Origin: an uncultured Alphaproteobacteria bacterium | GTDB lineage: Bacteria > Pseudomonadota > Alphaproteobacteria > UBA6615 | Direction: 5' to 3' | Assembly: GCA_943787745.1 (NCBI GenBank) | Contig: CALSNJ010000002.1 | Span: 694,125-758,124 of the forward strand | Length of the DNA stretch: 64,000 nt | Shown here: piece after piece, positions 17,822 through 27,131 of the stretch | Layout: each line of letters starts with the position of its first letter | How positions within the stretch are numbered: the stretch's first letter is position 1 | Position numbers and translations under genes: made by a program | The notes under the pieces: model-generated | Database searches by the model: none | Told to the model about the DNA's origin: nothing | Seen by the model: only the letters and a program-made list of their open reading frames with translations

Positions 17822-18806
17822 TGTCAGGCTCCGAACTGGCATAGGACCGTTGCTTCAATCCCTCGACCTCATATGTCAGGTCACGGAAGACATCTTCCAG
17901 ACGACCGCGCTCCACGAAAATTTCGTTCACACGAACGCTCTTTGCATCGATCGCGCTGCGAACGGGTTCAAGGATATCTTGCCCTTCAACAGACACGGCC
18001 AGAAGTTCAACTGTGTCGCGCACCTGTACCGAAGTCTGCACAGCGCTCACCTGGGTCATTCCGTTCAGAACTTCTTTGCAAGCCTGAACATGCTCAGCAG
18101 AAAGACGAATGCCGACTGCATTATGCAGCTTCGAGCGCGCCTGCAGGCTCAGAGGGTCCTGATCGGCAACCACCTTACCCTTGGCGATGATGATCGCACG
18201 CGAGCAAACCGCCTCAACCTCTTCAAGAATATGTGTCGAGATGATCACGGCCTTCTTGCCTGACATCTCGGTCAGGAGTTCACGAACTTCATGCTTCTGG
18301 TTCGGGTCCAGACCATCGGTTGGCTCATCAAGCACCAGAACATCAGGGTCATGCACTATGGCCTGTGCCAGTCCGACCCGCCGCTTATAGCCCTTTGAAA
18401 GAGTCTCAATCGGCTGATACAGGACATTGCTGATATGCAGTTTTTCAACGACATATTCGATCCCACGCTTGCTGTCTTCGGCTGAGAGACGGCGCAGTTT
18501 GCACACGAAGTTCAGCAGGGACATCGGCGTCATGTCGCCGTAAAGCGGCGCGCCTTCGGGCAAATACCCGATCCGGCGCTTCACAGCCATGGCCTCGCGC
18601 GCGACGTCATGACCGCAGACCTCCACCGAACCCTGTGTCGGGGCCAGAAAGCCGGTCACAATCTTCATCGTCGTTGATTTCCCGGCACCGTTTGGTCCCA
18701 GAAAACCCAGTACTTCGCCACGGTCGACGGAAAACGAAACATCGTCGACGGCAGTGATTGGCCCAAACTTCTTCGTCAGGCCCTTGATATCAAGGAGCTT
18801 TGTCAC
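17814..18806 (-). CDS. ABC transporter ATPase (GldA-like)
   Basis: 330 residues. Walker A GPNGAGKST is at 37-45, signature LSKGYKRR at 136-143 and Walker B VLVLDEPT at 156-163, with a C-terminal extension (about 220-330) as in GldA/ABC-2 ATPases. GTG start at 18806. First gene of a four-gene minus-strand operon: ATPase, permease, GldG-like, DUF4340. Confidence 0.92.
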   Translation of the reverse strand: MTKLLDIKGLTKKFGPITAVDDVSFSVDRGEVLGFLGPNGAGKSTTMKIVTGFLAPTQGSVEVCGHDVAREAMAVKRRIGYLPEGAPLYGDMTPMSLLNFVCKLRRLSAEDSKRGIEYVVEKLHISNVLYQPIETLSKGYKRRVGLAQAIVHDPDVLVLDEPTDGLDPNQKHEVRELLTEMSGKKAVIISTHILEEVEAVCSRAIIIAKGKVVADQDPLSLQARSKLHNAVGIRLSAEHVQACKEVLNGMTQVSAVQTSVQVRDTVELLAVSVEGQDILEPVRSAIDAKSVRVNEIFVERGRLEDVFRDLTYEVEGLKQRSYASSEPDNA

Positions 18807-19120
18807 GGCTCTTCCATTCCCTCCGTTGCGGACGCCACGGTTGCGGCCCCCATAAGGCTCAATCAGTTCTTCAATAGAAAACGCGGGTCATTCACCCGCA
18901 GAACCAGATTTCGCCGATACCGACAGACCGCCAGTATTCATTAATTTATTCAGACCAAGCCTTTAGACTTTTGGCCTCTCGCCGACCGATTTAGTCGCTT
19001 GAACCTATTGATTCAACTGCCCTTGTACTTTCGTCCAAACCGAAATACGCAAAACGCGCAGAACATAGGCCAATTCGTTACAGAACACCCGTGTCAAACA
19101 CATGATTTTGAAGTGAAATT
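18807..19120. other. 314-base intergenic region upstream of gldA-like operon
   Basis: No gene seen. It must hold the promoter of the minus-strand ABC operon. It contains a TTGACA hexamer on the minus strand near 19097 and a small perfect hairpin GCGGGT-CATTC-ACCCGC at 18883-18899. It is visibly more AT-rich than its flanks. None of these is assigned with confidence. Confidence 0.4.
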
Positions 19121-19855
19121 TTAGGATATCGGGCACTTCTGACCTGTGACCCGAACAAATGAGCGTGCACCTGCAACAGCTGTAAACCGGTACTCGACAT
19201 CTCCGACTGCCATAGAATTGTGAAGCGGCAACAATCCTGACACCTGAGAGTTCTCTCCGCCCAGATGAGAAAAATTCAAAGTGACCGGTGCATCGGGATT
19301 AAACCAGGCCTCAGGTTGATTGGCGGCATTGCGCGCAGCCACTCCATCGCCAGTAATCGTGATCGTGCCGTTTGCAAAACTGACGGCATCGTTTGCCCCG
19401 CGGCTAATCTCATTGTTCACAAAGAACCGTTTGGTCTCACCGAGCGGCTCGCAAGCCACGTCATCCCGCGCAATTGAAACAACCGTCTGAATCCGATCGG
19501 CTGAAACACCCGTTTCCAATCGCTCACGAACGGCTGCCAGAATCGGCATCTCGTCCGCACTGGGGACATCAGCTTCGTATCGCTTCTGCCAGTTGGTGAC
19601 CTTGTCACGTTCCGCACGCAATGCCGCCTGCAGTCCGGCTATCTCGGAACGCAGCTTCTCAGAAGCCTCGGTTTCCTCTGTCAGGCGTATCTGCAGTTCG
19701 CCGACCTGCTGTTGTGCGATCTCGGTCCCCACATCGTGGGCATAGAACCCGACGCCCAACCCAACAGCCAGGGCCAAGCCCCAACGGAATGTGGTTCCGA
19801 ATACCTGTTGGCGCCGGCGACGGCGATTACGATCATCTGATAAGCCAAGTGACAT
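19121..19855 (-). CDS. membrane-anchored coiled-coil protein, unknown function
   Basis: 244 residues, family not recognised. A basic N-terminus (RNRRRRRQQ) precedes one membrane helix (about 23-40, WGLALAVGLGVGFYA), giving an N-in topology. A coiled coil of about 50 residues follows (QQQVGELQIRLTEETEASEKL...). A beta-rich C-terminal domain contains two cysteines (VACEPLG and the near-terminal QKCPIS). The C-terminal part is probably periplasmic. It is 25 bases from the end of the upstream TauE-like gene and may be co-transcribed with it. Confidence 0.7.
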   Translation of the reverse strand: MSLGLSDDRNRRRRRQQVFGTTFRWGLALAVGLGVGFYAHDVGTEIAQQQVGELQIRLTEETEASEKLRSEIAGLQAALRAERDKVTNWQKRYEADVPSADEMPILAAVRERLETGVSADRIQTVVSIARDDVACEPLGETKRFFVNNEISRGANDAVSFANGTITITGDGVAARNAANQPEAWFNPDAPVTLNFSHLGGENSQVSGLLPLHNSMAVGDVEYRFTAVAGARSFVRVTGQKCPIS

Positions 19856-19880
19856 TGTATTTTCGTCTACAGGTTAGGCG

Positions 19881-20795
19881 CTAAAAAACCCCGAGTGTAC
19901 GGAGCGCGATATATCCCATCGCCAGCCCGATTATCCCGAACAAAATGGCAATTGTGCGTTCCATCGCACGTTGACTGACTTTTCCCTGCAACCGGGGACC
20001 GATCTGACCGCCGATGATTACTCCGGGAATGGTGTAGCAAACAAGATTCCAGGGGATGGCGTTGGCGCCACCTTCTGCGATTAACGCCGACACCTGCGTG
20101 AACGAGGCCGCCGCGATGGTCACGATCACAATAAACACCGACGTCGCCGCTGCAACAGGAACCGGCACGTGATTGCGTTTCACAAGTTGCGGCATGATGA
20201 CTTCGCCAATACCCACGCCCAGCAGCCCTGTCAGAAAGGCCCCCACCCCAGTCGTGGCCGCACCATCTGCACCCTGTTTGGGCTTTTTGAAGTTATAGGT
20301 CTGTCCGTCAGCCGCAGTAATGCTGACCGGTTCACGTCCCGAGCCATCGAAGCGATGGTCTTCTTCCTTTGCCAATTCCTGCGGCGGATGATGGCGGAAG
20401 ATGATCGGGGCCAGGGCAAGCATAAGCAGGGCATAAGCCAGCTTCAGAATGCCATCCTGCTCCTTCAAAGTGGCGAGCATGAGCGCACCAACCACAGCAA
20501 CCGGGACAGCAACCATCAGGAACGGAACGGCGCTGCGGAAATGAATGAGTTTCTTGCGATAGTAGCCTACGAATCCGGACGAAAATCCAAAGACTTCCGT
20601 CATCAGAGCCGTGCCAATTGCCGCCGCGGTTCCAGCCAGCACATATTCAGGTCCAAGGAATGGAAAGATGATCAGAAAAATCGGCGCAAACAAGGCCGCT
20701 CCTCCGATTCCGCTGAGCATTGCCGTGGTGGCAACGCCCATCGAGATCGGGAACATGAACCAGTAAATCGTCCAATCCAGATTTCCGAGTTCCAT
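19881..20795 (-). CDS. TauE/SafE family membrane exporter
   Basis: 304 residues with about eight hydrophobic segments in two halves, separated by a hydrophilic loop near 130-165 that is longer than usual. Family features include the glycine-rich GIGGAALFAPIF near the start and GVGAFLTGLLGVGIGEVIMPQL at the start of the second repeat. TauE/SafE proteins export sulfite, sulfoacetate or related anions in some bacteria, but substrates cannot be read from sequence. The ORF starts at an ATG at 20795, divergent from the next SDR. Confidence 0.85.
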   Translation of the reverse strand: MELGNLDWTIYWFMFPISMGVATTAMLSGIGGAALFAPIFLIIFPFLGPEYVLAGTAAAIGTALMTEVFGFSSGFVGYYRKKLIHFRSAVPFLMVAVPVAVVGALMLATLKEQDGILKLAYALLMLALAPIIFRHHPPQELAKEEDHRFDGSGREPVSITAADGQTYNFKKPKQGADGAATTGVGAFLTGLLGVGIGEVIMPQLVKRNHVPVPVAAATSVFIVIVTIAAASFTQVSALIAEGGANAIPWNLVCYTIPGVIIGGQIGPRLQGKVSQRAMERTIAILFGIIGLAMGYIALRTLGVF

Positions 20796-20987
20796 CTAAA
20801 GGCCCCTTGGTTTCAATATTGTGCTTCGGCCCTTCTGACGGGGCGGCGCAAGCTAACGCGCGGGCGTTCGAAAATCCATGCGCAATTGAGTGATGCTCGG
20901 AAGACGAAAAGCCCCGAATCACTTGACGAGGATGTACGGATCAAAACCAATCATACTGTGCAGAAATCACAATATCCGGGGGGAACA

Positions 20988-21893
20988 ATGGCAATCCGAT
21001 TTGATGGCCGCGTGGCAATCGTCACCGGCGCAGGACATGGGCTTGGAAAAAGCTACGCACTGGCTCTCGGCGCGCGTGGCGCGAAGGTCATCGTCAACGA
21101 TATCGGCGGCGCTATTGATGGTAGCGGTGGCTCGGCCACGCCTGCTGACGCTGTGGTTGCGGAAATTCGGGCGTCTGGCGGTGAAGCTGTCGCAAACTAT
21201 GACAGCGTTGCCGAACGTGACAGCGCCGCCAATATCGTCCAGAGCGCCGTCGACACGTTTGGCGGCATTGATATCGTCATCAACAATGCCGGGATCGTGC
21301 GCGACAAGTCATTCCACAAGATGACTCTGGACGACTACGAATTCGTGGTGAAGGTGCATTTTCTGGGCTCCGTCTATGTGACCCATGCCGCCATCCCCCA
21401 TATGCGCGAAGCCAATTATGGCCGTATCCTGATGGTGTCCTCGAATTCCGGCCTTTATGGCAATTTCGGCCAGACCAACTATTCGGCTGCAAAAATGGCA
21501 GTGGTCGGTTTCATGAACACGCTGAAGCTCGAAGGTGCGCGGAACAACATCATCATCAATGCCCTCGCCCCCCTGGCCGCAACGCGTATCGCAGAGCCCT
21601 CCGGCATTTTTGAGACCTATGACCCCGAACTGGTCACGCCCGAGGCCGTGGCGGCCATGGTGTCCTATCTGGTGAGCGAAGACTGCACAGATAGCGGCAA
21701 CATCCTCGCAGCCACCGCGGGATATTACTCACGCATACAGGTGATGGAGGGCGAAGGCGTTCGCGTCGATCCCCGCAAGACCATGACACCGGAGAAAATC
21801 GCCGAACTGTGGCCGCAGATCACCGCCATGGAAAACCCGCAGGGCTACCATGATGGCGTGGCAAACCTGACAGCCGTGATGGCCAAGGAGTAG
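20988..21893 (+). CDS. SDR dehydrogenase, HSD17B4/MFE-2-like
   Basis: 301-residue short-chain dehydrogenase. NAD-binding TGAGHGLGKSYA lies in the first 25 residues, followed by NDIGGAIDGSG as in the hydroxyacyl-CoA dehydrogenase domain of multifunctional enzyme 2. NNAG, the catalytic serine (VSSNSG) and YSAAK are intact. The start at 20988 follows GGGGGAAC; the longer upstream reading frame runs antisense through tauE and is not coding. A role in beta-oxidation-like acyl-CoA chemistry fits the convergent acyl-CoA synthetase. Confidence 0.88.
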   Translation: MAIRFDGRVAIVTGAGHGLGKSYALALGARGAKVIVNDIGGAIDGSGGSATPADAVVAEIRASGGEAVANYDSVAERDSAANIVQSAVDTFGGIDIVINNAGIVRDKSFHKMTLDDYEFVVKVHFLGSVYVTHAAIPHMREANYGRILMVSSNSGLYGNFGQTNYSAAKMAVVGFMNTLKLEGARNNIIINALAPLAATRIAEPSGIFETYDPELVTPEAVAAMVSYLVSEDCTDSGNILAATAGYYSRIQVMEGEGVRVDPRKTMTPEKIAELWPQITAMENPQGYHDGVANLTAVMAKE

Positions 21894-21902
21894 TCCGCAA
21901 GC

Positions 21903-23435
21903 TCAGTCTTTGTCTTCGGTGTCGAGCTGATTACGCAGCTCGCGTTTGACGATCTTGCCGTAGTTGTTCTTCGGCAAGGCTGCCGCCACCCGGTAGCCCT
22001 TGGGTCGTTTGAAACGGGCGATGTTTTCCAGGCACAGCGCATCCAGTTCGCCGGTATCAACGTCAGCCCCCTCGCGTGGCGTGACAAAGGCGATCACCTC
22101 CTCGCCCCACTCCTCATGCGGTCGACCCACCACGGCACATTCCATGACATCGGGGTGACGCAGCAAAATCTCCTCGATTTCCCGGGGATAGATATTGCTG
22201 CCGCCTGAAATGATCATGTCCTTTGAGCGATCCTTAAGAGTCAGATAACCATCGTCATCGAACGCGCCCATGTCGCCGGTGTGGAGCCAGCCGCCGCGCA
22301 GTGATTCTGCCGTGGCATCCGGACGGTTCCAGTACCCGCGCATCACCACGGCACCTTTGACCAGAATTTCGCCGACCTCGCCGGTCGGCAATTCGTTGTC
22401 GTCACCATCCACGACCTTCACATCCACAATGGACTGGGCGTAGCCCACCGAGGCCAGACGTTTTTCATGGCGGGGATGATCGGTGTCCACATGGTCTTCA
22501 CGGGGCAACACCGTGATGCACATCGGGCTTTCGCCCTGCCCGTAGACCTGCACAAATTTTGGCCCAAACCGTTCCAGCGCGGCCTTCAGATCGGCCACAT
22601 ACATCGGCCCACCGCCATAGGTCACCGTGCGCAAATTCGGTGCTTCACCGCCGCCCTGATGATTGACCAGGCGCTTCACCATGGTCGGCGCGGCAAACAA
22701 GGATACCTCTTCAAGTGACTGACACAGATGAAGTATCTCATCCGGCTCGAACCCACCGGATTCGGGAACAACCTGTCGCGCGCCCACCGCAAGGTGAGGA
22801 ATGCCATAGAAGCCCGACCCATGGGACATGGGGGCCGGATGCAGCGCAGCGCCATTCACCGGCACCCGGTCCACATCCAGAAAATAGGTGAGCGTCATCT
22901 CCCACAGATTGCGGTGCGACAGCATCGCGCCTTTGGGATTTCCTGTTGTTCCGGATGTGTAGAAAAGCCATGCCAAATCATCATCGGCCTGATCGACCAT
23001 GGCGACGGGATCGCTGTCCCGATATCCATTGTACTCAGCTTCTCCAACAACAACGATCCGGGCCTTGCTGCCCGCAATTTCGAGGCCTTTGGCGGCCTTT
23101 TCTGCCAGATCCGGCGTGACAAACAAGGCACCCGCGCCCGCATCGTCGAGAATATAGGCGAGTTCTTTTTCGTGGAGCTTGTTGTTGATCGGCAGCGCAG
23201 TCATGCCGGCATGCAAGGCACCGTGGAAGGCTTCGAGATATTCGGGCGTGTTGGTCATGAACAGACCCACGCGATCATTGGGTTTCAGGCCCAGCGATCC
23301 GCCCATCGCACCGGCAAGCCCAGCCACGCGGCGCGCCAGGGTTGCATAGTCACAGTAGTCGGCTGTGCCATGGGAGATCGCAATGCGATCGGGAAATGAA
23401 CGTGCAGCCCGCACAAGCAACTGATTGAGATTCAT
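21903..23435 (-). CDS. AMP-dependent acyl-CoA synthetase
   Basis: 510 residues. P-loop YTSGTTGNPKG is at 159-169, the adenylate-forming core TGDMGAFDDDGYL and hinge KDRSKDMIISGG follow, and the C-terminal catalytic lysine lies in NNYGKIVKREL. It activates a carboxylic acid to its CoA thioester; the chain-length class cannot be set. It converges with the SDR, 9 bases apart, and is divergent from the GST gene. The neighbourhood suggests a catabolic acyl-CoA route. Confidence 0.92.
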   Translation of the reverse strand: MNLNQLLVRAARSFPDRIAISHGTADYCDYATLARRVAGLAGAMGGSLGLKPNDRVGLFMTNTPEYLEAFHGALHAGMTALPINNKLHEKELAYILDDAGAGALFVTPDLAEKAAKGLEIAGSKARIVVVGEAEYNGYRDSDPVAMVDQADDDLAWLFYTSGTTGNPKGAMLSHRNLWEMTLTYFLDVDRVPVNGAALHPAPMSHGSGFYGIPHLAVGARQVVPESGGFEPDEILHLCQSLEEVSLFAAPTMVKRLVNHQGGGEAPNLRTVTYGGGPMYVADLKAALERFGPKFVQVYGQGESPMCITVLPREDHVDTDHPRHEKRLASVGYAQSIVDVKVVDGDDNELPTGEVGEILVKGAVVMRGYWNRPDATAESLRGGWLHTGDMGAFDDDGYLTLKDRSKDMIISGGSNIYPREIEEILLRHPDVMECAVVGRPHEEWGEEVIAFVTPREGADVDTGELDALCLENIARFKRPKGYRVAAALPKNNYGKIVKRELRNQLDTEDKD

Positions 23436-23498
23436 GGATTACGGCGCCTCCCCCGCGCTAGAGTAAATCAGGATACAGAAAGCGGCAGGTTCGAGACA

Positions 23499-24212
23499 AT
23501 GTATGAACTCTATTATTGGCCAACCATCCAGGGACGCGGCGAATTTGTGCGGCTTCTGCTGGAAGATATCGGTGCGGACTATCTCGATGTGGCACGGCAG
23601 CCCGAAGAGGATGGCGGCGGTATTCCGGGCTTGCGCGCATTCCTCGACGACCCGGGCCACGCCGAACCCCCTTTTGCGCCACCCATCCTGAAAGATGGCG
23701 ACACCCTCGTCACGCAAACGCCACTCATCATGGACTATCTCGGAGAACGCCATGGTTTGACGCCCCAAGATGATGGTGCCCGCCGCCGGACGCTACAACT
23801 CTCCATGCTGCTGGCCGACTTTCTGATCGAAGTCCATGACGTACACCACCCGCTGGCCAAGGAATTCTATTACGAAGACCAGAAGGACGAGGCCCTGCGG
23901 CGTGCACCGGGCTTTCGCGATGTGCGCATTCCAAAGTTCTACGGTTATCTCGATCGACTGCTCGGATCCTCCGGATATCTTGTCGGCAAGGATCTGACCC
24001 ATGCAGACCTGTCTCTCTTCCAGATCGTCGAGGGCATGCGCTACGCCTTCCCCCAAACCATGGCCCGGCTTGAGCCCGATTATCCGGCAATTGTGGCGCT
24101 ACGAGATACCATCGCCGCACGGCCGGGCATCGCAGCCTATTTGGCGTCAGAGCGACGCATCCCATTCAACACACACGGCATCTTCCGCCACTACCCGGAG
24201 CTGGACGCTTAA
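23499..24212 (+). CDS. glutathione S-transferase family protein
   Basis: 237 residues. The thioredoxin-fold N-terminal domain MYELYYWPTIQGRGEFVRLLLED has a tyrosine early in the first strand-turn, as in Tyr-type GSTs, and the QTPLIMDYLGE motif for glutathione binding. An all-helical C-terminal domain follows. ATG at 23499, divergent from the acyl-CoA synthetase. It may detoxify electrophiles or catalyse a glutathione-dependent catabolic step. Confidence 0.88.
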   Translation: MYELYYWPTIQGRGEFVRLLLEDIGADYLDVARQPEEDGGGIPGLRAFLDDPGHAEPPFAPPILKDGDTLVTQTPLIMDYLGERHGLTPQDDGARRRTLQLSMLLADFLIEVHDVHHPLAKEFYYEDQKDEALRRAPGFRDVRIPKFYGYLDRLLGSSGYLVGKDLTHADLSLFQIVEGMRYAFPQTMARLEPDYPAIVALRDTIAARPGIAAYLASERRIPFNTHGIFRHYPELDA

Positions 24213-24240
24213 GTCCGGGCGACATAGGAAACGTTTCATC

Positions 24241-24999
24241 ATGGGAATTCTGGACGACAAACATTGCATCATCACCGGCGGTGCCGGCAGCGTCGGCCTC
24301 GCAAGCGCCAAGGCAATGGCCGAGGAAGGCGCGCGGATTATGCTCGTTGATCGGGACATGGCCGCGCTTGAGCAGGCTGCCGACAGTATCGGCGCAAAAG
24401 ACACACTGATTGCAGCGGCTGACATTTCTGATTCCACCCAGGTTCAGGCCTTCGTGAAACAAGCTGCGGAGAACTGGGGAAAGATCGACGTGGTCTTTGC
24501 CAATGCCGGCATCAGCGGCACCAACGCGTCCGTTGCAGATTTTCCCGAAGATGTCTTTGACGATGTGATGGACATCAATGTGCGCGGTACCTTCCTCACC
24601 CTGAAACACGCGATCCCGCATATGCGGGATGGTGGTTCGATCGTGGTGACATCAAGCATCATGGGGGTTCGCACACGCCCCGGTACGGTGGCCTATATCA
24701 CCTCAAAACACGCGCTGATCGGCATGGTGCGCTGCGTGGCGCGCGAATTGGCGGGCCGGAACATCCGCGCCAACATCATCGCGCCCGGACCGCTGGAGAA
24801 CGAGTTTCAGCAAACCATCGAAGATCGGGTCAGCGCAGCCATGGGCGTCAACGCCACCGAGATGCTCAACAACATGATCCCGCTGGGACGCCATGGCACC
24901 GCAGAGGAGATATCCCGCGCCGTTCTGTTTTTGGCATCAGACCAGAGTAGTTTCACGACCGGTGCGGTCCTGATGGCCGATGGTGGCTGGCACAGCTAA
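24241..24999 (+). CDS. SDR family oxidoreductase
   Basis: 252 residues: GGAGSVGLASA cofactor loop, NAGISG, catalytic serine in VTSSIMG, YITSK and the C-terminal TTGAVLMADGG. A classical SDR of FabG-like size. The ATG at 24241 follows GGAAACGTTTCATC, 28 bases after the GST stop, so it probably shares its transcript. Substrate unknown. Confidence 0.88.
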   Translation: MGILDDKHCIITGGAGSVGLASAKAMAEEGARIMLVDRDMAALEQAADSIGAKDTLIAAADISDSTQVQAFVKQAAENWGKIDVVFANAGISGTNASVADFPEDVFDDVMDINVRGTFLTLKHAIPHMRDGGSIVVTSSIMGVRTRPGTVAYITSKHALIGMVRCVARELAGRNIRANIIAPGPLENEFQQTIEDRVSAAMGVNATEMLNNMIPLGRHGTAEEISRAVLFLASDQSSFTTGAVLMADGGWHS

Positions 25000-25008
25000 A
25001 TTAACGGC

Positions 25009-26001
25009 CTAGTGATTGTGCCCGTGATGCCCAAGACCGTTGGTTTTCTGGTGCTTGAACAGTTCGGCCATCCCCGCGAAGACTTCCATCGGGGTCATTC
25101 CTTCCCCATGAGGAACACCACGGATTTCGCGATAGATTGAGGCGACATTGGCGTAGACGCGCTCGGCATCCATCCAGTCTTCAAAATTGGCCAGCGCGAT
25201 GTCCTTGGCGGCTTCCATCTCGTCCATGCCCGCATCAAAGCGCTTGCGCACTTCGTGTTCGATTTCATCGAGATAGGCACGGAAGCGACGGACCTCTTCC
25301 TGGCCTGCCACCGGACCATGACCGGGTACGACAATGTCGGGATTGAGCTCCAGAATTTTGTCGCAGGCCTTGCGCCAGTTGTCGACCGGGCCATCCCAGA
25401 TGACCGGGTGGCCACCCACGAACAGGATATCGCCCGCGAACATCATGTTTTCGTCCGGCAAGTGAACCAAAACATCACCGCGCGTATGCGCCGGTCCAAC
25501 ACTGTAGAGATCGACCTTCTTGTCGCCGACCGTGATCGATTTCTCGTCGCTGAAGGTTGTTGTCGGCGGTGTTAATTCGATCCCGCGAATATCGAAGGGT
25601 GAGAAACAATGCTCCAGAAACTCGCCCAAGACACCAAGTTCACTGGTCTGCCCCATCATTTCGAGCAAAGTTTCAGGCAGAAAATGATCGAATTCTTCCG
25701 CACAGCCTGTCGACGCGATGATTTCGGCTTCCTTGACCAGCTGGTTGCCCCAGGTGTGGTCGGCATTGGCGTGGGTGTTGACCAGCTTACCTATGCGCTG
25801 TGCGGCCGGAACGGCGTCCCGCATGGTCGAGAGCATGTCTGAGGTCATCGGCAGGTCGAAAAGTGTATCGATCAGGACCGTTTCATCACCATCGACGATC
25901 AGACCCGCATTTGACCAGCACCAGCCGCCATCGGGCATCAGATAGGCATAGAGCCCGTTTCCGACCTCGTGCAGACCCTTTGTGTATTCCCATTTCGCCA
26001 T
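25009..26001 (-). CDS. metallo-beta-lactamase-fold hydrolase
   Basis: 330 residues. The metal motif reads H77-A-N79-A-D81-H82, so asparagine occupies the second histidine of HxHxDH. Later ligands GPAHTRGDVLVH, FAGDILFVGG and PGHGPV are present. A class of MBL proteins carries this HxNxDH variant, so it can still be a hydrolase. The start at 26001 is chosen because sequence further upstream is the palindromic repeat. It ends in a His-rich HHGHNH tail that could bind metal. Confidence 0.85.
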   Translation of the reverse strand: MAKWEYTKGLHEVGNGLYAYLMPDGGWCWSNAGLIVDGDETVLIDTLFDLPMTSDMLSTMRDAVPAAQRIGKLVNTHANADHTWGNQLVKEAEIIASTGCAEEFDHFLPETLLEMMGQTSELGVLGEFLEHCFSPFDIRGIELTPPTTTFSDEKSITVGDKKVDLYSVGPAHTRGDVLVHLPDENMMFAGDILFVGGHPVIWDGPVDNWRKACDKILELNPDIVVPGHGPVAGQEEVRRFRAYLDEIEHEVRKRFDAGMDEMEAAKDIALANFEDWMDAERVYANVASIYREIRGVPHGEGMTPMEVFAGMAELFKHQKTNGLGHHGHNH

Positions 26002-26021
26002 AGTCGTTCTCCCCTGTGCTT

Positions 26022-26133
26022 CCTGAGCATCCTTCGAGACGGACCTTCGGTCCTCCTCAGGATGAGGTTGGTGTATTACCTCCGACCTCATCCTGAGGAG
26101 CGAGCAAAGCGAGCGTCTCGAAGGATATTGAGG
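26022..26133. repeat. palindromic intergenic repeat, copy 1
   Basis: Large inverted repeat: outer arms ATCCTTCGAGACG and CGTCTCGAAGGAT, inner arms CCTCCTCAGGATGAGGT and ACCTCATCCTGAGGAG. It lies between the MBL and FAH genes. A second copy is at 32579-32682 with the same arms and different loops. RNA from either strand would fold into a long hairpin. Confidence 0.9.
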
Positions 26134-26140
26134 CTTTCCT

Positions 26141-27109
26141 CTATGTTTGCTTCACGACGCGATTTTTCAGCACGCCGATGCCTGTGACCTCAAGTTCGAC
26201 CACATCGCCGTCTGACAAATACAGATCATGTTCGAGTCCGCAGCCCCACGGCACCGTGCCCGAACAGAAGAACTCCCCGGGATAGACGGTCTCGGATTGG
26301 GCGGTATGGGCGATGCAATCCTCGAATTTCCAGTGCATGTCCCGCGAATTGCCGCGGGACCGCTCTTCGCCGTTGATCCGGACGATCATGTCGGCGTTGT
26401 AAGGATCGAACGCGTCAGCGGTCACAATGCACGGTCCGATAATGTTGCCGGTCTCGAAATCCTTGCCCTTGCCCGGTCCCAGACCGGCCGACATCTCGCG
26501 CGCTTGCGTGTCACGGGCGGAAATATCGTTGAAGATCGAGTAGCCGAAGATCATGTCGCGGGCCTGATCAGGCGTCACATCCTTGCCCTTGGTGCTAATC
26601 CAGGCCCCAAACTCCATTTCATAGTCCAGGAGCTCGGAAAACGGCGGCCAGGAGACATCATGGCCGGTGCCAATCACCCCAAACCGGCTGGGTTTGTAAT
26701 AGACCGGCTGCTCGTACCAGATATCCGGGATCGCAAAGACCCCTTCCCGCTCAAACCGCGCCAAGGCCTCAACCGGATCAGGCTCGGCTTCCGCCTTTTT
26801 CTTGCGGAGCATGTTGTAGCCATTGATCAGATGTTCCTCGAAGCACAGAAAATCCCGGATTTGCGGCGGGTCGGGCACCGGGGTCAGCAAGGTGACCTCA
26901 CTCATAGCCAAACCTGCCCCGTCGGCAGCAGACGCCAATATCTCTCGAGCCCGGCTGACCGCCGTGTCACCGGCTTCAATCATGGCCAGCATCGAACCGA
27001 AAAACGGCTGATTGTCTGCAGCAGCGAGATCGATCACTCGATCTTCGGCTGCGTTCAGCGCCCCAACCCGCGGCCCGCTGGCCGCTGTCGTAAATGTGAC
27101 GAGTTTCAT
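26141..27109 (-). CDS. fumarylacetoacetate hydrolase family protein
   Basis: 322 residues of the FAH superfamily. The C-terminal core has LDYEMEFGAWI and GYSIFNDISARDTQAREM with the metal glutamates and aspartate, followed by a GTGNIIGPC-like block (FETGNIIGPC) and FFCSGTVPWGCGLE. It probably cleaves or hydrates a beta-diketo or 2-oxo acid. The start is at 27109; residues upstream are not family-like. It lies 22 bases after the amidohydrolase and probably shares its operon. Confidence 0.88.
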   Translation of the reverse strand: MKLVTFTTAASGPRVGALNAAEDRVIDLAAADNQPFFGSMLAMIEAGDTAVSRAREILASAADGAGLAMSEVTLLTPVPDPPQIRDFLCFEEHLINGYNMLRKKKAEAEPDPVEALARFEREGVFAIPDIWYEQPVYYKPSRFGVIGTGHDVSWPPFSELLDYEMEFGAWISTKGKDVTPDQARDMIFGYSIFNDISARDTQAREMSAGLGPGKGKDFETGNIIGPCIVTADAFDPYNADMIVRINGEERSRGNSRDMHWKFEDCIAHTAQSETVYPGEFFCSGTVPWGCGLEHDLYLSDGDVVELEVTGIGVLKNRVVKQT

Positions 27110-27131
27110 TGTTCCCCCGAACCTTCCGAAC

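Noticed and set aside
20169-20987. N-terminal extension of the SDR through the tauE-like gene
   Set aside because: It is antisense to the exporter and lacks family features; the start at 20988 has a good ribosome-binding site.
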